Positions 6,399-13,333 of a DNA stretch of 33,290 nt are shown in pieces (the stretch's first letter is position 1; each line of letters opens with the position of its first letter). The stretch is taken from NCBI GenBank assembly GCA_029959365.1, contig JASCOA010000027.1, positions 1 through 33,290 of the forward strand, given 5' to 3'. The DNA is from Microbacteriaceae bacterium PS02343 (GTDB taxonomy: Bacteria; Actinomycetota; Actinomycetes; Actinomycetales; Microbacteriaceae). A program made the translations under genes and the position numbers. The notes below the pieces were generated by a model. The model was not told the origin of the DNA. It was given only the letters and a program-made list of their open reading frames with translations, and did no database searches.

Positions 6399-7457
6399 CT
6401 AGCGCAGCAGCACCTTGCGGAGCCCCTCGTGCGACTCGCTATAGCGGGCGGCCACGTCTGCCGGGACATCAAACGCGATGGTCAGTTCCATGGAGATGTT
6501 TTCTCCTGACTCGAGCGATGCGCTGAGGCTGTCCATCCGCTTCTGGAAGTCCTGCACAAAATCACGAATAGCCTGCACTGGTTGGTTTGCATAGTCCGCT
6601 AGAGCACGAAAGGCAGCACGCCCTTCGTCTGTGGACGTCGTCGCAGCCCGCAAACGGTATGACCAGTCCAAGAGTTCTTCATAGATGGCCATCATTCTTT
6701 CTGCGAGATACTCGATCAGCTCGGGTTCCCCCGGCTCTCCGGGCTCCCCCATCGCATGCGTCTGCGCCGGGCCGAGCAAGAGCTCTTCGAACGTTTCCAT
6801 AACGCCGCTGATCCGAGCGAGCTCAGCCTGCAGGTAAGAAGTAAGTTCTCCGGTCTCGTGAAATACGCTTCCGAGCGCAAACTTCATTCGATGGTCGTTG
6901 TACTTACTGCTTCGCGCTTCGACGCCACTGGCTAACCAATAGCTGAAGGCGAGATACTCCCACCCCGCAGGGCGCTCTCCGAGCACGATCGCAAGCTCTG
7001 TTGCGGCCCGCGGAGCTCGGCCGTTGAAAAGGCTGCTGAATTCAACTGGCGCCCCCAGCTTTTGCGCTACAGCTTGGGCGATACCGGCGGGGCCCTCCAC
7101 GTGTGCCTCCAAGAACCCGATGCTCTCTCGAACTCCGGGGAGACTCGTGGAGTCAATGCGCACTGGCAGCAAGTACGAACTCGACTGCTCGAGCGCCCTT
7201 TGCAAGACACTGCGTCGTTCGAGGCGAGTCCAGGCTTTCGCTGCGTAGTGCTTGGAAATGAACATTAGGGCGAAGCGGGCACGATGCTCATACACCTGGG
7301 TGAAGAATTCCGTGAGGTCCTCGCCCCACATTTCTGCTTTTGCATCCTCGTCATAGAAGACCGTGAAGTCCGACTTCTTGAGCAAAGAAACCACCTCAAG
7401 AACGAACTCTCGATCTTCTCCCGCGAAGGTAACTGCGACGTCGTAGTCGTATGGCAA
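6399..7457 (-). CDS. TIR-domain protein with unassigned C-terminal helical domain
   Basis: A 352-residue protein. Residues 4-125 form a bacterial TIR domain: YDVAVTFAGEDREFV (strand A and box 1), FTVFYDEDAKAEMWGEDL, MFISKHYAAKAWTRLERRS with Glu80 at the position of the catalytic glutamate of NAD-hydrolysing TIRs, and SYLLPVRID. Residues 150-352 are helical, with a GWEYLAFSYWL motif near 165 and a short GEP repeat at 237-245; this region is unrecognised. The start is TTG at 7457, supported by AAGGGG five bases upstream. Sampled sequence lines here are about 48-53% G+C, against roughly 65-75% for neighbours, which argues for recent acquisition. An antiphage NADase effector is plausible, but no ThsA or other partner lies adjacent. 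Confidence 0.85.
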   Translation of the reverse strand: MPYDYDVAVTFAGEDREFVLEVVSLLKKSDFTVFYDEDAKAEMWGEDLTEFFTQVYEHRARFALMFISKHYAAKAWTRLERRSVLQRALEQSSSYLLPVRIDSTSLPGVRESIGFLEAHVEGPAGIAQAVAQKLGAPVEFSSLFNGRAPRAATELAIVLGERPAGWEYLAFSYWLASGVEARSSKYNDHRMKFALGSVFHETGELTSYLQAELARISGVMETFEELLLGPAQTHAMGEPGEPGEPELIEYLAERMMAIYEELLDWSYRLRAATTSTDEGRAAFRALADYANQPVQAIRDFVQDFQKRMDSLSASLESGENISMELTIAFDVPADVAARYSESHEGLRKVLLR

Positions 7458-7831
7458 GCGATCCCCTTAGAAATGATGTCGAGCAGCCTGTCTGCGGAAT
7501 CTCGTCGATGCAGGCGAGAACAGAATAGGTCGCTTCGGCCAGATCTCGCAGCACCTTCGACAACCCGGGAGAGTGCGCAGGCTGCGAAGCAAGAAAGAGA
7601 CACCGGTGCACTAACCAACTAGCCCGCTCGACAGGGACCGTCCTGCAACCCTTGGCTTACGCGACGTCTCGAGGGAAGCTCGGCGAGCTCACCGCCACGC
7701 TAGGAGAATGCAATGCACGCAATTCCCGTAGCCATGTGCCGCAACCACTCCCCCGCAGTCCGGTAGCGGGTCTCGGTTCTGCGACACCGTCGAGCTCGAA
7801 GCCGAGCTCATTGACTGATCGGAGCTCGCTC
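7458..7831. other. Intergenic stretch upstream of the TIR gene
   Basis: About 370 bp between the divergent TIR gene and the small membrane protein. The near part should hold the TIR promoter, and AAGGGG (around 7463-7468, minus strand) is its ribosome binding site. A plus-strand frame opens at 7652 and runs into the membrane-protein gene, but its first 60 residues are low-complexity and lack a ribosome binding site. No other feature is recognised. Confidence 0.5.
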
Positions 7832-8116
7832 GTGACGAAGACATCGAACGCGGCGCATCCCAGAGCGCGGCGAACCACTCGGACGTGGCTCGTCGGCGCC
7901 GCGCTCGGCGCCTCAGGTTGGCTCCTGGGCGTCCTGATCGTCAGGGTCGGGCTCGGCGTCACCGATGCGCTGCCCTACGGCTCTGGCAGCGAGGTCGCCT
8001 ACGTCGTCCTCGCGACGGTCGCCGGGCTCTGCGCGCTCGTCGGCACGGTGCTCGGCATCACGCGCGTGTGGCGGGCAGGCCGATCACCGAAGCGGCGCGG
8101 AGTCGACCAGCCCTGA
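7832..8116 (+). CDS. Small two-helix membrane protein
   Basis: A 94-residue protein beginning at GTG 7832, chosen over an ATG at 7652 because GGAG lies seven bases before it and the upstream 60 residues look non-coding. A basic N-terminus (HPRARRTTRTW) precedes two hydrophobic segments (LVGAALGASGWLLGVLIVRVGLGV and AYVVLATVAGLCALVGTVLGITRVW), with a basic C-terminus. The topology is a cytoplasmic-ended hairpin. The family is not recognised. Its last 33 bp overlap the end of the convergent CPBP protease gene. Confidence 0.62.
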   Translation: MTKTSNAAHPRARRTTRTWLVGAALGASGWLLGVLIVRVGLGVTDALPYGSGSEVAYVVLATVAGLCALVGTVLGITRVWRAGRSPKRRGVDQP

Positions 8117-8923
8117 GCGGTTGCGGTGCCCTGCGCGGCGCTCGGTGATGAGGAACACCACCAGGAGCACGACGCCGACGAGGATCACGACGATGTTCCC
8201 GAGTCCAGCGAGGGGCCCGAGGGCGCCGGGCGCCGGGTACGCCCCCTGCATGAAGATGCTGGGGTCAGTGCTCGCGTGCAGCAGGATCGGCGCGATGATC
8301 GTGCCCGTCACCCGCAGCGCCAGGTACATGCAGAAGCCGAAGAAGAACGTGTAGAGCAGCTGCAGCGCGGTCGCGGTGACCGACTGGCCGAGGAACAGGT
8401 TGAACGAGTGCAGCAGTGCGAACAACGCCGCCGAGACGAGACCGACCGCGATCTCGGACCGACCCGACGAGCGCATGATCCGCACGACGTAGCCGCGGGT
8501 CAGCACCTCCTCGGCGAAGCCGATGAACAGGCCGGTGAGCAGCCATGCCGCGACCCAGTCGAAACCGGCGGCGTCGTAGTCGATGCTCGCGAAGCGCATG
8601 AGGTTGAACACCAGCACGACCGCGACGGCGATCCACATCCAACCCGACCCGCGAACCAGCTGCCGGGCGAACAGGCCGCGCAGCCAACCGACCGACGCGC
8701 CGAAGCCGACGAGGATCAGGCATCCGATCAGCACCGGGACCGCGATGAGCACCAGCACGTAGCTGACCGACCCGTCGTCGCCGATGAACGGCACGAACGG
8801 CGCCATCAGCAGGGACGCCGGCTCGTAGAGCGCGAGGTAGGCGACCGCGAGGATCAGCGCCTTCCACCACCGCCCGTTCTCCCAGAAGCGAGCCCATCCC
8901 GAACGCGTCGCGGTGTCATTCAT
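8084..8923 (-). CDS. CPBP-family intramembrane glutamic endopeptidase
   Basis: A 279-residue multi-pass membrane protein with the conserved CPBP (Abi) motifs in order: EEVLTRGY (catalytic Glu-Glu with Arg), FALLHSFN (motif 2 His), and APILLHAS (motif 3 His). Eight or so hydrophobic segments are visible. The family includes type II CAAX prenyl proteases and bacteriocin self-immunity proteins; in bacteria the substrate is usually unknown. The start ATG at 8923 gives the N-terminus MNDTATRSGWARFWENGRWW. The gene is convergent with, and overlaps by 33 bp, the small membrane protein at 7832. Confidence 0.88.
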   Translation of the reverse strand: MNDTATRSGWARFWENGRWWKALILAVAYLALYEPASLLMAPFVPFIGDDGSVSYVLVLIAVPVLIGCLILVGFGASVGWLRGLFARQLVRGSGWMWIAVAVVLVFNLMRFASIDYDAAGFDWVAAWLLTGLFIGFAEEVLTRGYVVRIMRSSGRSEIAVGLVSAALFALLHSFNLFLGQSVTATALQLLYTFFFGFCMYLALRVTGTIIAPILLHASTDPSIFMQGAYPAPGALGPLAGLGNIVVILVGVVLLVVFLITERRAGHRNRSGLVDSAPLR

Positions 8924-8986
8924 GCGCTCAGTAAATCAACAGCTTTCAATCGAACACAAGCGAGGCTCATTTCGAACGAGCGGCTG

Positions 8987-9604
8987 CTAATCCACCGCGA
9001 CGCCCGGAATCACGGCCTCCACGCTCGCCAAGCCCTTCGCCGCGCGACGCTCCTTCGCGCGGTAGAGCGTGGTGCGGCTCACCCCGAAGAGCTCGGCGAC
9101 CTCGGCCGGGGTCTGCTCCCCCGCATCTAGCAGCGCGAGCGCGTGCGCTTCCTGCGCCGGCTTCAGCTTCGGCTTGCGGCCTTGCAGCCTGCCCTTTGCC
9201 TTGGCGATCGCCATGCCCTCCTTCGTGCGCTCCCGAATGAGGTCCGATTCGAACTCCGCGAACGTCGCCAGCAGCGAGAAGAACATGCGCCCCATCGGGC
9301 TCGACGGATCGTAGGTCTGACCGCCGATCTGCAGCGCAACGCCCTTCGCGGTGATCGCGTCGGCGAGGTCGTGGAAGTCGCGGATCGATCGCGCGAGGCG
9401 ATCGAGCTTCGTGACGACGAACGTGTCGCCTGAGCGGGCGGCCGCGAACGCCTGCTCGAGCGCAGCGCGCCCGGCCCTCGTTCGCCCGGTGCGACCTGCA
9501 TCAACGTAGATGCGCTTCTCTTCTACGCCGGCAGCCAGCAGCGCCTCGCGCTGCGACTGCGCATCCTGCTTCGACGTCGACACCCTCGCGTACCCGATCA
9601 GCAA
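8987..9604 (-). CDS. Serine recombinase, resolvase/invertase type
   Basis: A 205-residue small serine recombinase: LIGYARVSTSKQD carries the nucleophilic Ser9, with VVTKLDRLARSIRDF and SPMGRMFFSLLATFAEFESDLIRERTKEGM forming the rest of the catalytic domain and E helix. A C-terminal helix-turn-helix follows (QTPAEVAELFGVSRTTLYRAKE). The length is typical of Tn3-type resolvases and Pin invertases. TTG at 9604 is preferred to an upstream ATG because GGAGAGG lies five bases before it and the family starts at this point. No transposase is present. Resolvase-like half-sites lie just upstream at 9632-9674, suggesting a transposon remnant or an orphan resolution module. Confidence 0.9.
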   Translation of the reverse strand: MLIGYARVSTSKQDAQSQREALLAAGVEEKRIYVDAGRTGRTRAGRAALEQAFAAARSGDTFVVTKLDRLARSIRDFHDLADAITAKGVALQIGGQTYDPSSPMGRMFFSLLATFAEFESDLIRERTKEGMAIAKAKGRLQGRKPKLKPAQEAHALALLDAGEQTPAEVAELFGVSRTTLYRAKERRAAKGLASVEAVIPGVAVD

Positions 9605-9631
9605 AGTGACCTCTCCCCCGGCGCCGACTCG

Positions 9632-9674
9632 TGTTTCGATAAAGGCACCGTCACCGTACAAATTATCGTACGGG
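9632..9674. repeat. Candidate res-like recombination site upstream of the recombinase
   Basis: Inverted CGATAA (9637-9642) and TTATCG (9663-9668), and a second inverted pair CCGTAC (9654-9659) and GTACGG (9668-9673). On the minus strand the right arm reads GTACGATAATTT, close to the half-site consensus I recall for gamma-delta/Tn3 resolvases (TGTCYGATAATTT). Position immediately before the recombinase start fits the usual res location. Confidence 0.5.
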
Positions 9675-9743
9675 TCTATCGTCCAGCATCGATCCCAGCA
9701 ATGGCGGGCCAGCGCCACGAGCCCGAAAGGTGTACGGAGAGGG

Positions 9744-9758
9744 ATGGTCTATCGCACA
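9744..9758. repeat. 15-bp direct repeat, left copy
   Basis: ATGGTCTATCGCACA, identical to 10082-10096. It overlaps the stop codon of the small membrane-protein gene at 9749-9991, which lies between the two copies. Confidence 0.7.
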
Positions 9759-9991
9759 GCGCGCTTCCGGAGGATCAGCGCGATCGCGAGAACGATGGCC
9801 CCCACAACAGCACCGAGCATCGAAGCCGACATCACCGCGAAATCGCCAGGGAGCATCGCGCACGCCGCGGGAGAGTCGTCGTAGGGACAACTCCTCCATG
9901 GCTGGAACAGATAGACGACCGTCAGCACCACCCCGACAAGCATCAGAGCAGCCCCAAGCACCATCAGGGTGATTCGCAGTCGTCCAACCAT
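9749..9991 (-). CDS. Small membrane protein
   Basis: An 80-residue protein with two hydrophobic segments (LMVLGAALMLVGVVLTVVYLF and FAVMSASMLGAVVGAIVLAIALIL) around an external loop with two cysteines (SCPYDDSPAACAML), ending RKRAVR. The family is not recognised. The ATG at 9991 is six bases downstream of TAGCGT, the leaderless arrangement seen elsewhere in the window. The gene is bracketed by a perfect 15-bp direct repeat, which may mark an insertion or a shared regulatory element. Confidence 0.62.
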   Translation of the reverse strand: MVGRLRITLMVLGAALMLVGVVLTVVYLFQPWRSCPYDDSPAACAMLPGDFAVMSASMLGAVVGAIVLAIALILRKRAVR

Positions 9992-9997
9992 GCCTCG

Positions 9998-10003
9998 ACG
10001 CTA
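9998..10003 (-). promoter_or_regulatory. -10 hexamer (TAGCGT) of the small membrane protein gene
   Basis: It ends six bases before the ATG at 9991, with no Shine-Dalgarno. The same hexamer at the same distance precedes the genes at 17844 and 29929. Confidence 0.5.
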
Positions 10004-10081
10004 CGGACAGGCTGCTTCGACCGAATCGCTCTAGAGGTTGAGCCGCAGTCTCAGCGGCGACTAGTCGCATGCGCGGCCGCC

Positions 10082-10096
10082 ATGGTCTATCGCACA
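10082..10096. repeat. 15-bp direct repeat, right copy
   Basis: ATGGTCTATCGCACA, identical to 9744-9758. It lies 33 bp before the start of the gene at 10129. The repeat ends exactly at 15 bp on both sides. Confidence 0.7.
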
Positions 10097-10128
10097 CCGC
10101 CGGATTGCGATGAGGCACGATTGAGCGC

Positions 10129-10725
10129 ATGTCGCGCCCATCACTCCCGCTTCAACCGTTCGGTGGGCTCGACGATGAAGACCTGCCGCTGATGATGGCG
10201 AAATCCTGGGCCGCACAGACGAGCGAGCTTCTGGCTCTCGCGAAGCAACGCAGAAAGACCTTCCGAGCGGTCGACAACATGTACGAGCGCAACGACGGCG
10301 ACGGAATCACGGCCGAAGCAGTTGGCGAAGCGCTGCGTTCGGCGTGGACAACCGAAACGCTGCTCGTGTTCAGCGCATCACAGTTGGAGATATGGACGGC
10401 CAAGCTCTACCGAGCCAGGCAACGCAGGGCCGCTCCGCCGCACCCGCATCTCACGGCTCTGCGCAACGCGCTTGCACACCTCGAAGAAGCGGACTTTGAC
10501 GATGAGAATTGGATCGCGACGCCCCGGAAAGCGGTAAGTGCGAAATGCGGCATTGGGGCGCTCCCCGATGCGGAGCTGTTCATCGGTCTCAGTGGCGACG
10601 GGAAATTGTTCGGCGTTCTGACTCATTCGGAGCTCGAGGCCCTCGTTGAACGTCTGCTCGGCGAGCTCGCACAAGAACTCGACGACTACGGCAGCGACTG
10701 GTTCGTGGAGTACGGGCGGGACTGA
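10129..10725 (+). CDS. Unrecognised protein with an HEPN-like RNxxxH motif
   Basis: A 198-residue, mostly helical protein. Residues 111-118 read LRNALAHL, giving Arg112-Asn113-x3-His117, the R(polar)x3-4H signature of HEPN-fold ribonucleases, set between helices as expected. The C-terminal part (THSELEALVERLLGELAQELDDY) is a strong amphipathic helix. No transmembrane or signal segment is visible. HEPN proteins occur as toxins and RNases in defence and toxin-antitoxin loci, but no MNT nucleotidyltransferase partner lies adjacent. The motif is short, so this is a suggestion only. The gene stands alone between a direct repeat and the arsenic locus, in moderately lower-GC DNA. Confidence 0.65.
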   Translation: MSRPSLPLQPFGGLDDEDLPLMMAKSWAAQTSELLALAKQRRKTFRAVDNMYERNDGDGITAEAVGEALRSAWTTETLLVFSASQLEIWTAKLYRARQRRAAPPHPHLTALRNALAHLEEADFDDENWIATPRKAVSAKCGIGALPDAELFIGLSGDGKLFGVLTHSELEALVERLLGELAQELDDYGSDWFVEYGRD

Positions 10726-10759
10726 ACCTTCCGCATCCCACCCCCGCACGCCTCGGCAG

Positions 10760-11146
10760 TCAGCTAACGAACTCCTTGGCGATCGCGGTCGCGACAGCCT
10801 CGCGTAGCGGTCGCACACTGTCGACGTCCCAGGCCTCGGGGTCGGGGAACGACCACTCGACGAGGTGCTTCGGGGTGCCGGGCAGCTGCAGCCCGGGCTT
10901 CATGGCGACCACGACGTCGGCGTCGTCGATGTCGGCGGCGGTGACGGCGCGGGGCGCGTTGCCGGTGATGTCGATGCCGAGCTCGGCGACGGTCGCGGCG
11001 ATCGCCGGGTTCACGGCGTCCGCGGGTGCGAACCCGGCGGAGTCGACCGTGTAGCGGTCTCCGGCGAGGTGTTGCAGCAGCGCGGCGCCGAGCTGCGAGC
11101 GGCCGGCGTTGTGCTTGCAGAGGAAGAGGACGGTGGGCTTGCTCAT
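10760..11146 (-). CDS. arsC: Arsenate reductase, LMW-phosphatase type
   Basis: A 128-residue protein of the low-molecular-weight tyrosine phosphatase fold. LFLCKHNAGRSQ holds the catalytic Cys-x5-Arg loop, and WSFPDPEAWD near the C-terminus holds the conserved Asp-Pro general-acid loop. Proteins of this group in Corynebacterium and relatives reduce arsenate to arsenite using mycothiol/mycoredoxin or thioredoxin; the reductant here is inferred from lineage. It is the last gene of the minus-strand operon after the aquaporin and the flavoprotein, with its ATG overlapping the flavoprotein stop (ATGA). Both key motifs are intact, unlike the related domain at 13333-14004. Confidence 0.9.
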   Translation of the reverse strand: MSKPTVLFLCKHNAGRSQLGAALLQHLAGDRYTVDSAGFAPADAVNPAIAATVAELGIDITGNAPRAVTAADIDDADVVVAMKPGLQLPGTPKHLVEWSFPDPEAWDVDSVRPLREAVATAIAKEFVS

Positions 11147-12525
11147 GCGCTGTACTCCTGGGTGATGGTGCGGCTCCACTGCTGGGTGGCGGCCTGGACG
11201 GCGTCCCACGGCGAGCCGAGGGGCGGGGTGTACGAGAGGTCGAGGTCACTGACCTGTTCGACGGTGAGACCGGCGAACAGCGCGGTGGCGTAGGTGTCGA
11301 CGCGCTTGGCGGTCTCGGTGCCGAGCCGGCCGACGAGCTGCGCGCCGAGGAGTCGCCGGTCGGTCTCGTCGCCGGTGATGCGGATCGTGATGGGCTGCGC
11401 ACCCGGGTAGTAGCGCTTGTGGTCGTCGGCGACCGCGCTGACGGTCCGCGGGGTGAGTCCGGCCGCTGCGGCTTCGTGGTCGCGCAGGCCGGTGCGGGCG
11501 GCGACGAGGTCGAAGACCTTCACGACCTGGGTGCCGACGCTGCCGGCGAAGCGGGCGGTGCCGCCGATGGCGTTCTCGCCGGCCACGCGGCCCTGCTTAT
11601 GGCTCGTGGTGCCGAGCGGCAGGTACGTCTGACCCAGCAGGCGGTGGTGGGTGACGATGCCGTCGCCGGCCGCCCACACATTCGGCAGTCCCGTACGCAT
11701 GGTCTCGTCGACGACGACCGCGCGGCCGGCGCCGAGGCGGGCGCCGGCGCGCTCGAGCAGGTCGGTGTTGGGGCGCACGCCGACAACGACGAGCACGACG
11801 TCGGCGGTGCGGCTGATGGGCTGACCGTTCCGGGTGCCGTGGACGGTGAGGCCGGCGGTGGTCTTATCGATGCCGGCGACGGTGGTGCCGGTGAGGACGT
11901 CGACGCCGTGCGCGTCGAGTTCGCCGTGCACGAGCGCGCCGAGCTCGGCGTCGAGGGTGGAGAGCACTTCGCCGCCGCGCTGGATCTGGGTGACCTGCAG
12001 GCCGCGGACGGTGAACGCTTCAGCCATTTCGAGGCCGACGTACCCGGCGCCGACGATGATCGCGGTCTTCGGGTCGCGCTCGTCGAGGAACCGCTCGAGA
12101 GCGAAGGTGTCGCCCATCGAGTGCATGACGTGCACGCCGTCCTCCGGCGTCAGGTCGCCGAGCCCGGCGATGCCGGCGTGGGAGGGCAGAGCGCCGGTGC
12201 CGACGATCAGTTCGTCGTAGTCGATCGAGGAGAGGCTGCCGCCCTGATCGCGGACGGTGAGGGCTCGGCCGGGCACGTCGATGCTGGTGGCGAACGTGTT
12301 CAGTCGAAGGCGCATGCCGGTGGCCTCGAGGTCGGCGTGGGTGCGGTGCGCGAGCGACTGCCAGGGCTGCACCTCGCGGGAGAAGTAGTACGGGATGCCG
12401 CAGATGGAGAAGTTCGGGTAGGCGTCGGCGACGACGACCGTCACGTCCACGTTCGGGTCGAGCTCGCGGGCGCGCAGCGCGGCGGAGATTCCGGCGTCGC
12501 TGCCGCCGATGATGGCGAGGTGCAT
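11143..12525 (-). CDS. FAD-dependent pyridine nucleotide-disulfide oxidoreductase, CoA-disulfide-reductase-like
   Basis: A 460-residue flavoprotein. The N-terminal FAD-binding motif is AIIGGSDAGISAAL, followed by NFSICGIPYYF with a single cysteine at the position of the redox Cys of CoA-disulfide reductases and NADH oxidases. The NAD(P)-binding motif is IIVGAGYVGLEMAEAF, the second FAD contact is LPNVWAAGDG, and a dimerisation domain follows. The substrate is unknown; in an arsenic operon it may recycle a low-molecular-weight thiol or act on an arsenical. It lies between the aquaporin and arsC, 17 bp after the former and overlapping the latter. ATG at 12525 fits the conserved start MHLAIIGG. 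Confidence 0.87.
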   Translation of the reverse strand: MHLAIIGGSDAGISAALRARELDPNVDVTVVVADAYPNFSICGIPYYFSREVQPWQSLAHRTHADLEATGMRLRLNTFATSIDVPGRALTVRDQGGSLSSIDYDELIVGTGALPSHAGIAGLGDLTPEDGVHVMHSMGDTFALERFLDERDPKTAIIVGAGYVGLEMAEAFTVRGLQVTQIQRGGEVLSTLDAELGALVHGELDAHGVDVLTGTTVAGIDKTTAGLTVHGTRNGQPISRTADVVLVVVGVRPNTDLLERAGARLGAGRAVVVDETMRTGLPNVWAAGDGIVTHHRLLGQTYLPLGTTSHKQGRVAGENAIGGTARFAGSVGTQVVKVFDLVAARTGLRDHEAAAAGLTPRTVSAVADDHKRYYPGAQPITIRITGDETDRRLLGAQLVGRLGTETAKRVDTYATALFAGLTVEQVSDLDLSYTPPLGSPWDAVQAATQQWSRTITQEYSA

Positions 12526-12542
12526 GAGGGGTGGCCTTCCGG

Positions 12543-13295
12543 TCAGGGGCGGATGCGCGATGCCAGGCCGTCGGCCCGCATCGTGGTGGAGGCGGACGCC
12601 GGCTGCACGAACAGCAGCCGCGCCAGGAGCGCGCCGATGGCGGCGCCGACGATCTGCGCGGCCAGGAACGGGAGCACCGAGGTCGGTGCGATGCCGGCGA
12701 AGGTGTCGCTGAACATGCGGCCGATCGTCACGGCCGGGTTCGCGAACGACGTCGACGAGGTGAACCAGTACGCCGCGCCGATGTAGGCGCCCACCGCCCA
12801 CGGCGCGTGCGCGGTGCGGCCGGTGCGCACGAGCGCGCCGATGACGAGCACGAGACCGGCGGTCGCGACCACCTCGGCCAACCACACCCCGGCACCGCCC
12901 CGCTCGGTCGTCGAGAGCGCCGCCGGCACCTCGAAGAGGGCGTTGGCCAGCAGCGCCCCGCCGATCGCGCCGATGATCTGCGCACCGATGACCAGCAGAG
13001 CCCTGCCGGCTCCGGCCGGGGTTCGCGCGGTGCCGATGGCATCGACGGCGGTCACCACGGGGTTGAAGTGCGCACCCGAGACCGGGGCGAACACGAGGAT
13101 CAGCACCGCCAGGGCCAGGGCGGTCGCGATGGAGTTCTCCAGCAGCTGCAAGCCAGCGTCCGACGGTGAGAGACGGGAGGCGGCGATGCCGGAGCCGACG
13201 ACGGCGAGCACGAGCGCGCCGGTGCCGATGAGTTCGGCAGCGGCGGCGCGCAGCGCGGCGCGGAAGGGGTTGATGGGGTGCATGTCGGTCCACAT
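12543..13295 (-). CDS. Aquaporin/aquaglyceroporin (MIP family), likely arsenite channel
   Basis: A 250-residue MIP-family channel with six hydrophobic segments and the two pore motifs: SGAHFNPVVT (an NPV variant of NPA) in the first half and SFANPAVTIGRMFSDTFAGI in the second. Aquaglyceroporins such as Sinorhizobium AqpS replace arsenite pumps in some ars operons by letting arsenite formed by ArsC flow out. The position as first gene ahead of arsC, and the lack of ArsB or Acr3 in the window, suggest the same here. ATG at 13295 has AAAGG eight bases upstream; an ATG at 13283 is an alternative. It is divergent from the ArsR-ArsC fusion across 37 bp. Confidence 0.9.
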   Translation of the reverse strand: MWTDMHPINPFRAALRAAAAELIGTGALVLAVVGSGIAASRLSPSDAGLQLLENSIATALALAVLILVFAPVSGAHFNPVVTAVDAIGTARTPAGAGRALLVIGAQIIGAIGGALLANALFEVPAALSTTERGGAGVWLAEVVATAGLVLVIGALVRTGRTAHAPWAVGAYIGAAYWFTSSTSFANPAVTIGRMFSDTFAGIAPTSVLPFLAAQIVGAAIGALLARLLFVQPASASTTMRADGLASRIRP

Positions 13296-13296
13296 C

Positions 13297-13333
13297 TTGA
13301 CGACCTTTAATCGCTCAGTCAAGATTGAGTCAA
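13297..13333. promoter_or_regulatory. Divergent ars promoter with ArsR operator candidate
   Basis: AGTCAA occurs at 13317-13322 and 13328-13333, 11 bp apart (on the minus strand TTGACT-N5-TTGACT). On the plus strand, -35 TTGACG (13297-13302), an 18-bp spacer and -10 AAGATT (13321-13326) end six bases before the fusion gene's ATG, so the repeats overlap the promoter. Binding by the fused ArsR is inferred. Confidence 0.5.

Noticed and set aside
6399-7457. A Thoeris system
   Set aside because: The TIR gene has no adjacent ThsA (NADase with SLOG or macro domain) and is larger than ThsB, so it cannot be called Thoeris.
11143-13293. A 716-codon minus-strand frame joining aquaporin and flavoprotein regions
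   Set aside because: Only the flavoprotein part is coding in this frame; the aquaporin uses another frame with intact NPV and NPA motifs, so there is no fusion.
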